Source: Paraburkholderia ultramafica
GTDB taxonomy: Bacteria > Pseudomonadota > Gammaproteobacteria > Burkholderiales > Burkholderiaceae
DNA: 48,944 nt
Reading direction: 5' to 3'
NCBI RefSeq assembly: GCF_902859915.1
Contig: NZ_CADIKK010000043.1
Span: 1 to 48,944, forward strand
Positions 1-8,694 of this stretch are shown in pieces. The position numbers and the translations under genes are program-made. Numbering within the stretch: the first letter of the stretch is position 1; every line of letters starts with the position of its first letter. Below the pieces are notes generated by a model. It was given only the letters and a program-made list of their open reading frames with translations. It ran no database searches and was not told the origin of the DNA.

Positions 1-2
1 GC

Positions 3-110
3 ATCATTCTCGGCGGCATCGAGACGATGCATATGATCATGAAAGGGCAAATGAAAAGCAGCGCCACCACCCAGACGCCTGCTGAGCAATTCTACTCGTT
101 GCTAACGTAA
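3..110 (+). pseudogene. IS6-family transposase, C-terminal fragment
   Basis: The frame is open from the window edge and encodes 35 residues ending in TAA. The stretch GGIETMHMIMKGQ is the characteristic C-terminal region of IS6/IS26-type DDE transposases, just past the catalytic domain. Only the tail is inside the window, so I cannot tell whether the gene is intact upstream. The element end probably lies near 165 (see the repeat entry). Family assignment rests on this short motif. Confidence 0.7.
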
Positions 111-147
111 GCAGTCCTCAACACAGCTCATCAGTTTATCCCAACGC

Positions 148-165
148 TCTTACTGCGACAGAGCC
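148..165. repeat. Candidate IS6-type element terminus, partly repeated at 1470
   Basis: The 13-mer TCTTACTGCGACA at 148-160 is followed by GAGCC, and it recurs exactly at 1470-1482 followed by AAACCC. It lies about 40 bases past the IS6 transposase stop, where the element's terminal repeat is expected. The general form (TGCGACA then GCC) resembles the ends of IS6 elements. The second copy may mark a deleted element. The partner end is outside the window, so this is tentative. Confidence 0.35.
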
Positions 166-324
166 GTGGTTCGATGAGTGACCACAATTCGTCGTCTATG
201 AGTTCTTCAGGCAGCGCTTCCTGTCAGGCAAAACAAGACAGAAAGTTAACACCAAGCCAGGAAAGTTAACAGACCCAAAACTTAATTTCGCAACAGCTTC
301 TTAGTGCACGGATGGAGAAACATC

Positions 325-579
325 ATGGCAGATCTGTTGGTAGACAACATCGACGCGGATATTGCAGACGATGACATCAAGGAGTTCCTGGTCAAGTATG
401 GGTTTCCCCCGTTTGACGGCATCGAGCATATTCCCGGGGATGGCTCCAGGCCCGCGGTCCTACTGTGATTCCAGCGCGTTGATCCAGAATTTTTGCGGCA
501 CCTGCAGTCGCGGGTGCACAACCTGTTCTGGAAGAATCGGAGAATTACTGTGCAGGTAATGACGGACCGGTCAGAATGA
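325..579 (+). pseudogene. RRM-like RNA-binding protein gene interrupted by in-frame TGA
   Basis: ATG at 325 follows a good ribosome site (GGAGA, 8 bases upstream). The frame encodes 47 residues and hits TGA at 466-468, then continues in the same frame for 36 more residues to TGA at 577. Both halves look like one small RNA-recognition-motif protein of about 84 residues. The first half has VDNIDADI and KYGFPPFDGIEHIPGDG. The second has RHLQSRVHNLFWKNRRITVQVM, shown here only for its conserved HNLFWKNR core. Small proteins of this kind are common in Burkholderiales. A single nonsense mutation is the simplest reading. TGA read-through cannot be excluded, but no selenocysteine signal or chemistry is evident. 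The neighbours are transposase fragments, consistent with decay. Confidence 0.6.
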
Positions 580-784
580 ATAGGTAATCGTGAGGTTGAT
601 CGACGGCCGTCCTAAGCAGGTTGTTCCATCGTGGACAAGTGAAAATCGCGCCGCAGGAAAGAGCGCGGATCAACGAGGCGCTCGAACGGCACTGATAATC
701 ATATAGCCGGCCTCGCGCCGTTCCGGTAGGACGGCTGGCGTAGAGTCAGGGTTGCGACACCGACGTGATGCACAGGAGGCCGGT

Positions 785-1342
785 ATGAAAAATTTTAGCG
801 GAATCGACCTGCACTCGAACAACAGTGTGGTCGTGGTCAGCGATGACGTGGACCACATCATCTATCAGCGGCAGGTGCCCAACGACGCGTTGCAGAGCCG
901 CGCCGTGCTGGCACCGCATCGCGAAGAACTGGAAGGTGTGGTCGTCGAAGCGACGTACAACTGGTACTTGTTGGTCGATGCGCTGCTTGCGGATGGATAC
1001 CATGTGCATCTGGCCAACCCCGCAGCGATCAGGCAGTACGAGGGGCTGAAATACAGTGGTGATTTCACCGATGCGGCCCATCTCGCACAATTACAGCGCT
1101 TCGGGCTGCTGCCAGAAGGCTAGATCTACCCCGCAGACGGACGGCAGGTGCGTGACCTTGGACGCAAACGGATGCAGCTCGGGCAGTGCCGCACCGCCCA
1201 GATTGTCGCGATCGGCAACCTGTTCGCGCGAGATACTGGCGCACAGATGCACGGGCTGGAGGTCAGGCGCCTCGATGGCGCACAGGTGGGCCGGTTGCCC
1301 AGACACCGGATGAATGCCTGGTGTCATCGAATCGAACTCTAG
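785..1342 (+). pseudogene. IS110-family transposase, N-terminal part with in-frame TAG
   Basis: The product starts MKNFSGIDLHSNNSVVVV and carries the DEDD (RuvC-like) catalytic region of IS110/IS1111 transposases. Visible candidates are the Asp in GIDLHS, the Glu in VVVEATYNW and the Asp pair in GDFTDAAHL. At 1121-1123 the frame has TAG, then continues in frame with RDLGRKRMQL, QCRTAQIVAI and LFARDTG, which are typical of the next section of the family. The frame ends at 1342. The C-terminal Tnp domain with its conserved serine is absent, so the gene is both stopped and truncated. Start is the ATG after AGGAGGCCGGT, a strong ribosome site. Confidence 0.75.
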
Positions 1343-1546
1343 GCGCGCTTCACGGCATGGCAACGCTGAAGTATGGCCGAAGACAGTATCAACGCCGATT
1401 GATTAGGACGCCAATACACTATCAGAACCATTCGGTCTGTACCCGCCAACTTGACAATGCCCTCTCGATTCTTACTGCGACAAAACCCTCCCGACCGAAG
1501 AAAGCGCTAACACAAATAAAGCAACGCAGCCTCCGGTAAGCGCACC

Positions 1547-4500
1547 TCACCGCAATTCCATTTGCTGTTCACCATGCGAGCGCCGCTCCCGCGCCACGGC
1601 CCGCTCTCGCCGCAGGCGCTTTGTCGCCGCCAAGCGTCGCCTACGGTGCGTCACGGACATCACCACATGAAATGCCGCCGGCGCGAAGAAGAGGCCCAGC
1701 AGCGTCGCCGCCACAACTCCGCCGAACACGCCGGTACCGATCGAGCGGCGGCTCTCGGCGCCCGCGCCGATCGACATCAGGAGCGGCACGACGCCGAGCA
1801 GAAACGCCGCCGAGGTCATCACGATCGGCCGGAAACGCGCGCCCGCGGCTTCGGTCACGGCGCGCGTCAACGGCAGGCCACGCTGGTACAGATCGCGGGC
1901 GAACTGCACGATCAGAATCGCGTTCTTCGCCGCGAGGCCGATCACCGTGATCATGCCGACCTTGAAGTACACATCGTTGGGCATGCCGCGCAACAGCACC
2001 GCGGCGACCGCGCCGATCACGCCGAGCGGCACGACCATCAGCACGGCAAGCGGGATCGTCCAGCTTTCGTAGAGCGCGGCCAGCGCCATGAACACCGCCA
2101 GCAACGACAGTCCGATCAGTAGCGGCGTGAGCTTCGCCGCCGCGGTCTCCTCGCGCGCTGCATCGACCCAGTCATAGCGCACGCCGACCGGCAACGACGT
2201 GGCAAGCCGCTCCATCTCCGCCATGGCCGCGCCGGAACTGTAGCCGGGCGCCGCGTGGCCGCTCACGTCGAGCGACGGATAGCCGTTGTAGCGTGTCAGC
2301 ATCACCGGGCCGATCGTCCACTGACGCGTCGCGATGGCCGAGAACGGCACCATGCCGCCCGTCGAGTTTGGCACGGAAAGCGCGAGCAGATCGTCTTCGG
2401 TCATGCGCGTGGCGGCGTCGGCGGCGATCATCACGCGGCGCATGCGGCCGGCGGCCGGGAAATCGTCGATATAGGTCGAGCCGAAGGTGCTGCCCAGCAG
2501 GTCGGCGATGCGATCGAACGACACACCGAGCGCGTACGCCTTCGCGCGATCGACGACGAGCTCGACGCGCGGCGCGTCAGGCAGATCTTCCGAGTGCACC
2601 GAAGCCAGTACCGGACTCGCCTTGGCCTGCGCGAACAGTTGCTCGCGCGCGGCCTTCAGCGCGTCGAGCCCCACGCCGCCGCGATCCTCGAGGCGGAATA
2701 CGAAGCCGTCCGAATGTCCGAGTCCCGGCACCGAAGGCGGCAATTGCGCCTCGACGTTACCGTCCAGAATCTTGTCGAACTTTGCGTTGAGCCGGTCGCG
2801 CAGGGCCCGTGCATCGATATCGCGCTTGTCCCAGTCCTTGAGTTCGACAAACCCCATCGCCACGTTCTGACCGCTGCCCGAAAAGCTCCAGCCGATCACA
2901 CTCGCGACGTTCGCGATGGCGGGCTCGGCATGGAGAATCTGTTCCATGCTTTGCACCACGGCCAGCGTACGTGCCTGGGTGGCGCCCGCGGGCAATTGCA
3001 CCGTCACCTGCAACTGCCCTTCGTCCTCGCTCGGCAGAAAACCGCCGGGCATCTGCCAGTAGAGCACGCCGCACGCGCCGACCAGCACTGCGTAGACGGC
3101 CAGCATCGGGCCAGTGCGGCGCAGCGTGCGCGCGGTCAGCCCGCGATAGCCACGCGCGGCGCGATCGAAGCCGGACGTGAAGCGGCTTGCCGCGCGCGCC
3201 GCGAAACCGAGCATGCCGAGGCGCGCATCGCGTTGACGCACCGATTGCGCATGCGCCTTCAGCAGATTCGCGCACAACGCGGGAGCCAACGACAAGGCCA
3301 TGAACGACGACACCACCATCGACGCGATCATCGCCACCGCGAATTGCCGGTAAATCCCGCCGACGCCGCCGGGAAAGAACGCCATCGGCACGAACACCGC
3401 CGTCAATACCGCCGTCACGCCGACGATCGCGCCACCGATCTGCGACATGGCGCGGCGCGTGGCCTCGCGTGGCGGCAGGCCCTCTTCTTCCATCACGCGA
3501 TGCACGCTCTCCACCACCACGATCGCGTCGTCGACGAGAATGCCGATGGCGAGCACGAGGCCGAACATCGTGAACACGTTGATCGACAGACCGCACGCAT
3601 ACATGGCGAGAAACGCGCCCATCAGCGTGACCGGAATCACCACGGTCGGCACAAGTGTGTAGCGCAGATCGCGCAGGAACAGCCACATCACGAAGAACAC
3701 CAGCGCCACCGCTTCCGCGAGTGTGACAAGAACCTCGTGGATCGCGATCTGCACGAAGCGCGCGTTGTCGAACGGGATTTCGATGGAGACGCCCGAAGGC
3801 AACCCTTTCGCCAACTCGGCAAGCCGCGCGCGAATCGCGTTCGACGTTTCCAGCGCGTTCCCGCGCGGACCAAGCTGAATCCCGACCGTCGCTGCGGCCT
3901 TGCCGTTCAGGCGCGAATAGTACGAGTAGTTGTCACGCCCGAGCTCGACTCGCGCGACGTCGCGCAGGCGCACGGCCGAGCCGTCGGGCCGAGCCTTCAG
4001 CACGATCTGGCCGAATTCGGCCGGCGAGATCAATTGGCCCTTCACGCTCACCGAGGCCGTCACTTGCTGCCCCGGTACGAATGGCGCGTCGCCGAGCGTG
4101 CCAGCGGTGACTGTCGCATTCTGTGCGGCGATGGCGGCGTTCACCTCGGCTGCGCCGAGGCCGTATTCGCGCAGCTTCATCGGATCGAGCCAGATGCGCA
4201 GCGCTTCATCGGCGTCCCAGAGTTGGGCCGAGCCCACACCCGGCGCGCGCTTCAGCTCGCGCAACACGTAGCGGCTCAGGTAGTCGCTCAATTGCACGGA
4301 GTCGCGCGTGCCGTCGGTGGAACTCAGCGCGACCAGCATCAGGAACGTGTTGGCCGCCTTGAACACGCTGATGCCCTGCTGCACGACCTGCTGCGGCAAA
4401 CGCGGCTCGACCTGCTTGAGCCGGTTCTGGATATCGACCAGCGCAAGATCCGGATTGGTACCGGGCGCGAAGGTCGCATCGATTTCGAGGTCGCCGAGAT

Positions 4501-4750
4501 TGTCGCTGGTGGTTTCATAGTACAGCATGTTGTCGGCGCCATCGAGACTTTCCTCGATGATGCTGCCGACATTCGCGTCCACGACCTCGGTCGAGGCTCC
4601 CGGATAAGTGGCGGAAATGACGATGCGCGGCGGCGCCAGGCGCGGGTACTGCGCCACAGGCAGCAGCGGAATGGCGAGCGCGCCCGCCACGACGATGGCA
4701 AGCGCGACGATCCATGCGAAGACCGGGCGGTCGATGAAGAAAAATGGCAC
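1547..4750 (-). CDS. RND-family (HAE1/AcrB-like) multidrug efflux permease
   Basis: This 1067-residue protein is a full-length inner-membrane proton/drug antiporter of the AcrB type. It begins MPFFFIDRPVFAWIVALAI (first membrane helix). The proton-relay pair Asp407-Asp408 sits in GILVDDAIVVVE, and the helix-10 lysine is in GLAAKNAILIVQF. Long periplasmic porter loops separate the two six-helix halves. RND pumps normally work with a membrane-fusion protein and an outer-membrane channel, but neither is adjacent, so partners must come from elsewhere. It is the last gene of the yej-tld-GNAT series, 13 bases after the second acetyltransferase, which suggests co-transcription. I infer that it may expel peptide-derived or acetylated products. 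Substrate cannot be read from the sequence. Confidence 0.93.
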   Translation of the reverse strand: MPFFFIDRPVFAWIVALAIVVAGALAIPLLPVAQYPRLAPPRIVISATYPGASTEVVDANVGSIIEESLDGADNMLYYETTSDNLGDLEIDATFAPGTNPDLALVDIQNRLKQVEPRLPQQVVQQGISVFKAANTFLMLVALSSTDGTRDSVQLSDYLSRYVLRELKRAPGVGSAQLWDADEALRIWLDPMKLREYGLGAAEVNAAIAAQNATVTAGTLGDAPFVPGQQVTASVSVKGQLISPAEFGQIVLKARPDGSAVRLRDVARVELGRDNYSYYSRLNGKAAATVGIQLGPRGNALETSNAIRARLAELAKGLPSGVSIEIPFDNARFVQIAIHEVLVTLAEAVALVFFVMWLFLRDLRYTLVPTVVIPVTLMGAFLAMYACGLSINVFTMFGLVLAIGILVDDAIVVVESVHRVMEEEGLPPREATRRAMSQIGGAIVGVTAVLTAVFVPMAFFPGGVGGIYRQFAVAMIASMVVSSFMALSLAPALCANLLKAHAQSVRQRDARLGMLGFAARAASRFTSGFDRAARGYRGLTARTLRRTGPMLAVYAVLVGACGVLYWQMPGGFLPSEDEGQLQVTVQLPAGATQARTLAVVQSMEQILHAEPAIANVASVIGWSFSGSGQNVAMGFVELKDWDKRDIDARALRDRLNAKFDKILDGNVEAQLPPSVPGLGHSDGFVFRLEDRGGVGLDALKAAREQLFAQAKASPVLASVHSEDLPDAPRVELVVDRAKAYALGVSFDRIADLLGSTFGSTYIDDFPAAGRMRRVMIAADAATRMTEDDLLALSVPNSTGGMVPFSAIATRQWTIGPVMLTRYNGYPSLDVSGHAAPGYSSGAAMAEMERLATSLPVGVRYDWVDAAREETAAAKLTPLLIGLSLLAVFMALAALYESWTIPLAVLMVVPLGVIGAVAAVLLRGMPNDVYFKVGMITVIGLAAKNAILIVQFARDLYQRGLPLTRAVTEAAGARFRPIVMTSAAFLLGVVPLLMSIGAGAESRRSIGTGVFGGVVAATLLGLFFAPAAFHVVMSVTHRRRRLAATKRLRRERAVARERRSHGEQQMELR

Positions 4751-4763
4751 TCAAAGGATCCGT

Positions 4764-5306
4764 TCAGATTGTCTGGAGGCGCGGCGCTTCGACAAGACGG
4801 GCCATATGCAGCACGTCGGCCAGGATGCCATCGCGCATGGCATAACCGCGCGAGCGGCCTTCTTCGACAAAGCCGAACTTGCGATACAGCGCAATGGCCG
4901 GCGCGTTGTCGGAAAACACCGTGAGGTCGATGCGGCGCAAACCGAGCGACGCATCCGCGCAGTCGGTCAGCGCTTGCAGAAGCGCGGAGCCGACACCGCG
5001 CCCACGATACGCGTCGTGCACGGACAGGCCTAAGTGCCCGCAGCAGCTAGACCGGCGTACCTCCAACCCGGCATGGCCGACCACGCGCCCGTCGATAATC
5101 GCGCACACGTTCACGCCGCCTTTGAGGCGCCGCTCGTACCACGCGGCGAGCTGCTCAGGACTGCGATAGCCGACCGATAGCGTGCCGCGCCGCACACCAG
5201 GCAGGCTCATGATCTCGGCGAACGCGTCCATGTCCGACGATTCGAGCGCGCGCACCATAATACATTTGGCGCGCGCTACGTCGTCCGGCAACCTTTCTTC
5301 GTTCAT
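4764..5306 (-). CDS. GNAT N-acetyltransferase, YhhY/AaaT-like (second of tandem pair)
   Basis: The 180-residue product is a single GNAT domain that would transfer acetyl from acetyl-CoA to an amine. The acetyl-CoA loop is HDAYRGRGVGSALL (about residues 96-109), and ALYRKFGF near residue 145 is the usual C-terminal GNAT motif. The arrangement of GLRRIDLTVFSDNAPAIALYRKFGF closely resembles E. coli YhhY (AaaT), which acetylates free amino acids. It is a diverged paralogue of the gene immediately upstream and lies 4 bases from it. Both sit between tldE and the RND pump. A role in acetylating amino acids or amines freed from imported peptides is inference. RimJ/RimL-type protein acetylation is the main alternative. 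Confidence 0.85.
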   Translation of the reverse strand: MNEERLPDDVARAKCIMVRALESSDMDAFAEIMSLPGVRRGTLSVGYRSPEQLAAWYERRLKGGVNVCAIIDGRVVGHAGLEVRRSSCCGHLGLSVHDAYRGRGVGSALLQALTDCADASLGLRRIDLTVFSDNAPAIALYRKFGFVEEGRSRGYAMRDGILADVLHMARLVEAPRLQTI

Positions 5307-5310
5307 AGTC

Positions 5311-5892
5311 TTATTCCGCTGCGCGATAGGCGGCCGGTAGCGGCGACATCCACGGCGCCGGCTCGCGCAACCGCGCCATGAAATAGCAGTCGATCAGCAC
5401 GCCACGGCGTAATACTGCGCCGCGCTGACGCGCTTCGATCTCGAAGCCGAACTTACGGTATAGCGCGAGTGCTGCATGGTTATCGGTGTAGACATGCAAC
5501 TCGAGGCGGCGCAGACCGAGCCAGTTATCGGCCAGATCGAGTAGTTCGACCATCAAGGCATGGCCGATGCCGCGCCGCTGCCATGCGTCGTGCACGCCAA
5601 TGCCAAGCGATGCGGCATGCGCGCGGCGCCCCTTGAAAGGCCTGATGCTCGCCTGACCGACCAGCGTGCCGCCGACAGTCGCCGCGATCGCGATTTCGGG
5701 CGCCTCGAGTTTCTGCAGGTACTCGCGCGTGCTGGCAACGGTCCGAAACGGCATCTGCGGATTGCCGTTCATCGCCGCGGGCAACTGGAGCATTGCGTGG
5801 AACTGTTCCGTGTCGGCCACGCGCAACGCGCGCAGCGTCAGGCCCTCTGGCAAGCTCTCAGGTTTTGAATCTGTTCTTTTTTGTCGATCCAT
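5311..5892 (-). CDS. GNAT N-acetyltransferase, YhhY/AaaT-like (first of tandem pair)
   Basis: The 193-residue product has one GNAT fold. The acetyl-CoA binding loop is HDAWQRRGIGHALM, followed by WLGLRRLELHVYTDN and ALYRKFGFEIE. These are the same landmarks as in the gene downstream and in E. coli YhhY. ATG at 5892 begins 4 bases after the tldE stop, so expression is probably coupled to tldD/tldE and the yej transporter. The C-terminal 15 residues (PAPWMSPLPAAYRAAE region) are proline-rich and not part of the fold. Acetylation is the known microcin C immunity chemistry (MccE, RimL), which makes the location behind a microcin-C-type importer notable. The actual substrate is unknown. Confidence 0.85.
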   Translation of the reverse strand: MDRQKRTDSKPESLPEGLTLRALRVADTEQFHAMLQLPAAMNGNPQMPFRTVASTREYLQKLEAPEIAIAATVGGTLVGQASIRPFKGRRAHAASLGIGVHDAWQRRGIGHALMVELLDLADNWLGLRRLELHVYTDNHAALALYRKFGFEIEARQRGAVLRRGVLIDCYFMARLREPAPWMSPLPAAYRAAE

Positions 5893-5896
5893 AGGC

Positions 5897-7261
5897 TCAT
5901 AACGTCAATTCGAACGACCTCACCAGAATGCCGGGCAATTGCATGCCGCCCGTGGCACGCTCGCCCCATGTCGAGTCGCTCAATAGCAGTTCCGCTTGCG
6001 CGCCGACTTGTTCGAGTTCGCTACCGAGCAAACGGTACAGGCTGTCGTCGAAACGCATGGCCTCGAGTGGTGCGACGATTTCTCCGTCCTCCACCCAGAA
6101 AGTCGCGAAGCGCGTCATGCCGGTAAGACGACAATTCATGCGGTCCGAGAAGTTCACGTACCAAAGGTTGCCGATGTAGAGCCCGGTATCGAGCTTCGCG
6201 AGCACGTCTTCTTCCAGCAGATCGCCCGCTTGCATCGAGAGCGCGGCCGGTGACTCGTTGGCGAGCGCGCCGTTGGGCGTCAAACCGTACTCGCGCGCGC
6301 TGCGTGCGTTGGTCAGGCGTTCGACGCTGCGGCCGGCCTCGATCAAAGGAACGCTGTCACGCAGGTAGCCGTCGTCGTTGAAGCCGGGCGTGACACCGAG
6401 ACTCAGATCTTCGCTGATCGTTACGCGCGGGTCGACTACGATTTCTCCGACATGCAGCTTGTACAACTCGCTGCGTGAACTCGCCTGGGCGCGAGCGGAA
6501 AAGCCGCTCCATGCGGTGACGCCGAGCAGTTCCGCGAGCGCGGCGGGCGCCAGATAGGAACGGTAACGTCCCGGCGCCAATGTGCGCGGCATGCACGCCA
6601 GAATGGTAAGACGGGTCGCGGCCTGCTCGACTTTGCGCGCGAACACGGCATCGCTCCAGTCATCGCCGGCGTAGCTGGTTTTGATCGCGCGGCCGCTCGG
6701 GTCGTATAGCGACCAGCTCAAATTAAAGTTGTCCACTTCATACCAGCCGCGGCTGCCGTTCGTCGATGCGAAGCCGCGCACTATCGTGCCGCCCGCATAG
6801 AAGCCCACGAAGTCGAGCCCTTGCGCGCATTCCGCGACGATGCGCGCGAGGCCGTCGGGATTAGGCAGTTGGCCGGGGCGCTGCGTGGTGCGCTCCCACT
6901 TCGACGTGTCGAACAGCAGATGCGGATCGTCCGCCGCGTCGCGCAGACCTTCGCGCAAGGTGGCGAGCGTGGCGCTCACTTCGTCGAGATCCTGTTGCAG
7001 ATCGCCGCACACGGTCAGCGTGGAATAAGCCTGGCGTTCGCCGTCGATCAGACGCAAGGTCAGCTTGCCTTGCGATACACTGCCGGTCTGCCGCACCTTG
7101 CCCGAATTGAACCGAACGAAGTCGGACTGCTCGCCGGCAAATGAGCTGAGCGTGGTTTCGCCAGCTTGCTGAAGGCGCTCGATTGCATCGGCGAGCGACG
7201 TGAAATGCCCCTGCCAATCCACCGACGTAGCAGCGCGCGAAGCGATGAACTGGCCCATCAT
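5897..7261 (-). CDS. tldE: TldE/PmbA-family protein, partner of metalloprotease TldD
   Basis: The 454-residue protein belongs to the TldD/PmbA (U62) family but lacks the HExxxH zinc site found in its neighbour, as expected for the TldE/PmbA subunit. TldD and TldE form a heterodimeric cytoplasmic protease that in E. coli matures microcin B17 and degrades unfolded peptides such as CcdA. The family N-terminal pattern is visible in FVRFNSGKVRQTG and GKLTLRLIDGER (about residues 48-75). ATG at 7261 overlaps the tldD stop by four bases (ATGA), indicating translational coupling and balanced subunits. A second ATG directly follows. Linking this pair to a dedicated peptide importer suggests that it processes the incoming cargo. 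This is probably a paralogue of the housekeeping pair, which would lie elsewhere. Confidence 0.85.
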   Translation of the reverse strand: MMGQFIASRAATSVDWQGHFTSLADAIERLQQAGETTLSSFAGEQSDFVRFNSGKVRQTGSVSQGKLTLRLIDGERQAYSTLTVCGDLQQDLDEVSATLATLREGLRDAADDPHLLFDTSKWERTTQRPGQLPNPDGLARIVAECAQGLDFVGFYAGGTIVRGFASTNGSRGWYEVDNFNLSWSLYDPSGRAIKTSYAGDDWSDAVFARKVEQAATRLTILACMPRTLAPGRYRSYLAPAALAELLGVTAWSGFSARAQASSRSELYKLHVGEIVVDPRVTISEDLSLGVTPGFNDDGYLRDSVPLIEAGRSVERLTNARSAREYGLTPNGALANESPAALSMQAGDLLEEDVLAKLDTGLYIGNLWYVNFSDRMNCRLTGMTRFATFWVEDGEIVAPLEAMRFDDSLYRLLGSELEQVGAQAELLLSDSTWGERATGGMQLPGILVRSFELTL

Positions 7262-8694
7262 GCGCCTCCGAACACGTCGATGTTGCTGAACACGCAGGCC
7301 GGCGATGCATGGCCGACGCGAATGATCTGCGCCGGTTCGCCCTTGCCGCACATGGAGGTGCCATACACTTCGCGCGTGGCCGCGTTGCCCACCGCGCTCA
7401 GGCTGCGCCAGAAATTCGCCGAAATACCGCGATAATTCGGCTGTTTGACGACCTGCGTGAGTCGACCGTTCTCGATCAACTGGCCGAACTCGCAGCCGAA
7501 CTGGAATTTGTTGCGATGGTCGTCGATCGACCAGGACGTGTTGGTGCGCATCAGAATACCGTGTTCGATGTTGCCGATCATCTCCTCCAACGAACTCTCG
7601 CCGGGCTCGATATTCAGATTCGCCATGCGGTCGATCGGCGGCCGGTTCCAGTTCGACGCGCGCGAATTCGCGACGCCGGGCATGCGGGCGCGTTGCTGCG
7701 ATAGCGCGCCGCCGAGCGGACGCTCCAGCACGCCATTGCGAATCAGATACTGCTTGTGCGCTTCGGTGCCGTCGTCGTCGAATGCGTAGGCTGCCGCTTC
7801 CTCGCGCAGTTCGGGATCGAACGTGACGTTCAGCAGTTCCGAGCCGTAGCGATACGAACCGAACATGTCCTGCTTGACGAAGCTCCAGCCCGCGAAGTTG
7901 CGCTCGTCGCCGAGAATGCGGTCCAGTTCCAGCGGATGGCCGATCGATTCGTGAATCTGCAGCATCATCTGGTCGGGCATCAGCAATAGATCGCGCTTGC
8001 CCGATGGGCAATTCGGCGCGGCCAGCAATTGCAGCGCCTCATTGGCGACGCGCGCGCCCGACTCTTCAAAGCCGAAGCGCGTCAGCACTTCCATGCCGCC
8101 CTGTCCGAGCGTGCCGTAGTTGCCGCCCAGCGTGCGTACCTGGGTGTCGCCGTTCGCGTGCGCGGCGACGCTCAACTGCGGCATCACGAAGCGGAACTGC
8201 TGGTCGATCCGCACGCCGTCGCCGGTCATGTAGAGTTGATCGGTGTGCGTGATCTGCACCGCGGCCAGCCGCTCGACGATTTTTTCGTCGAGGTTCGCGC
8301 CAGCGCATTCCGCGCCGAGAAGCTCCAGCCATTCGGCGCGGCTCGGCAACGCGCGTTGCGCATTCGGCGAAATGTACTCGCCGCTCGCGGTCGGGCGCGC
8401 GACTTCGCGATGGTCGATCAGCGACAAGGCTGCGCTCGCTTCCGCGCGCGCGGTTGCCATATCGAGCGCCGCCTGCAAACCCGCGGCCGAAAGATTCGCA
8501 GTCGCCGCGTAGCCGGCGCCCGCGCCCACCCAGGCGATCAGCATCGCGCCGCGATCGCGCACCGTGCGCAGCGGCTGGGCGATGTCGTTGCGGATCTCGT
8601 GATCGTCGATCTGTTCGTCGACAATGCGCAGCGACCAGAACGCCGCGCGGCTCTTCAGCGTATGGGCGGCCCGCGCCCAACGTTCGTCAATCAT
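7258..8694 (-). CDS. tldD: TldD-family zinc metalloprotease
   Basis: This 478-residue protein carries the TldD active-site motif HESIGH (His248, Glu249, His253) within MMLQIHESIGHPLE. The conserved C-terminal cysteine region is MCGKGEPAQIIRVG, which supplies a further zinc ligand in the family. It would form a heterodimer with TldE and cleave small peptides that thread into the dimer cavity. The chosen ATG overlaps the end of yejF by 8 bases; the longer upstream frame has no family similarity. Placement directly behind the peptide importer ATPase and ahead of acetyltransferases is unlike the usual chromosomal tldD, which stands alone or near nitrilase genes. I infer a role in cutting imported peptides. 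Confidence 0.9.
   Translation of the reverse strand: MIDERWARAAHTLKSRAAFWSLRIVDEQIDDHEIRNDIAQPLRTVRDRGAMLIAWVGAGAGYAATANLSAAGLQAALDMATARAEASAALSLIDHREVARPTASGEYISPNAQRALPSRAEWLELLGAECAGANLDEKIVERLAAVQITHTDQLYMTGDGVRIDQQFRFVMPQLSVAAHANGDTQVRTLGGNYGTLGQGGMEVLTRFGFEESGARVANEALQLLAAPNCPSGKRDLLLMPDQMMLQIHESIGHPLELDRILGDERNFAGWSFVKQDMFGSYRYGSELLNVTFDPELREEAAAYAFDDDGTEAHKQYLIRNGVLERPLGGALSQQRARMPGVANSRASNWNRPPIDRMANLNIEPGESSLEEMIGNIEHGILMRTNTSWSIDDHRNKFQFGCEFGQLIENGRLTQVVKQPNYRGISANFWRSLSAVGNAATREVYGTSMCGKGEPAQIIRVGHASPACVFSNIDVFGGA

Noticed and set aside
325..579. Selenocysteine insertion at the TGA in the RRM-like gene
   Set aside because: No selenocysteine-type redox motif or homologous cysteine is expected at this position, and no clear hairpin of the right kind follows the TGA.
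2255..4924. An 889-codon open frame on the plus strand opposite the RND gene
   Set aside because: It is the antisense shadow of a GC-rich gene: histidine/arginine-rich, no family motifs, no ribosome site. The opposite strand encodes a full RND pump.
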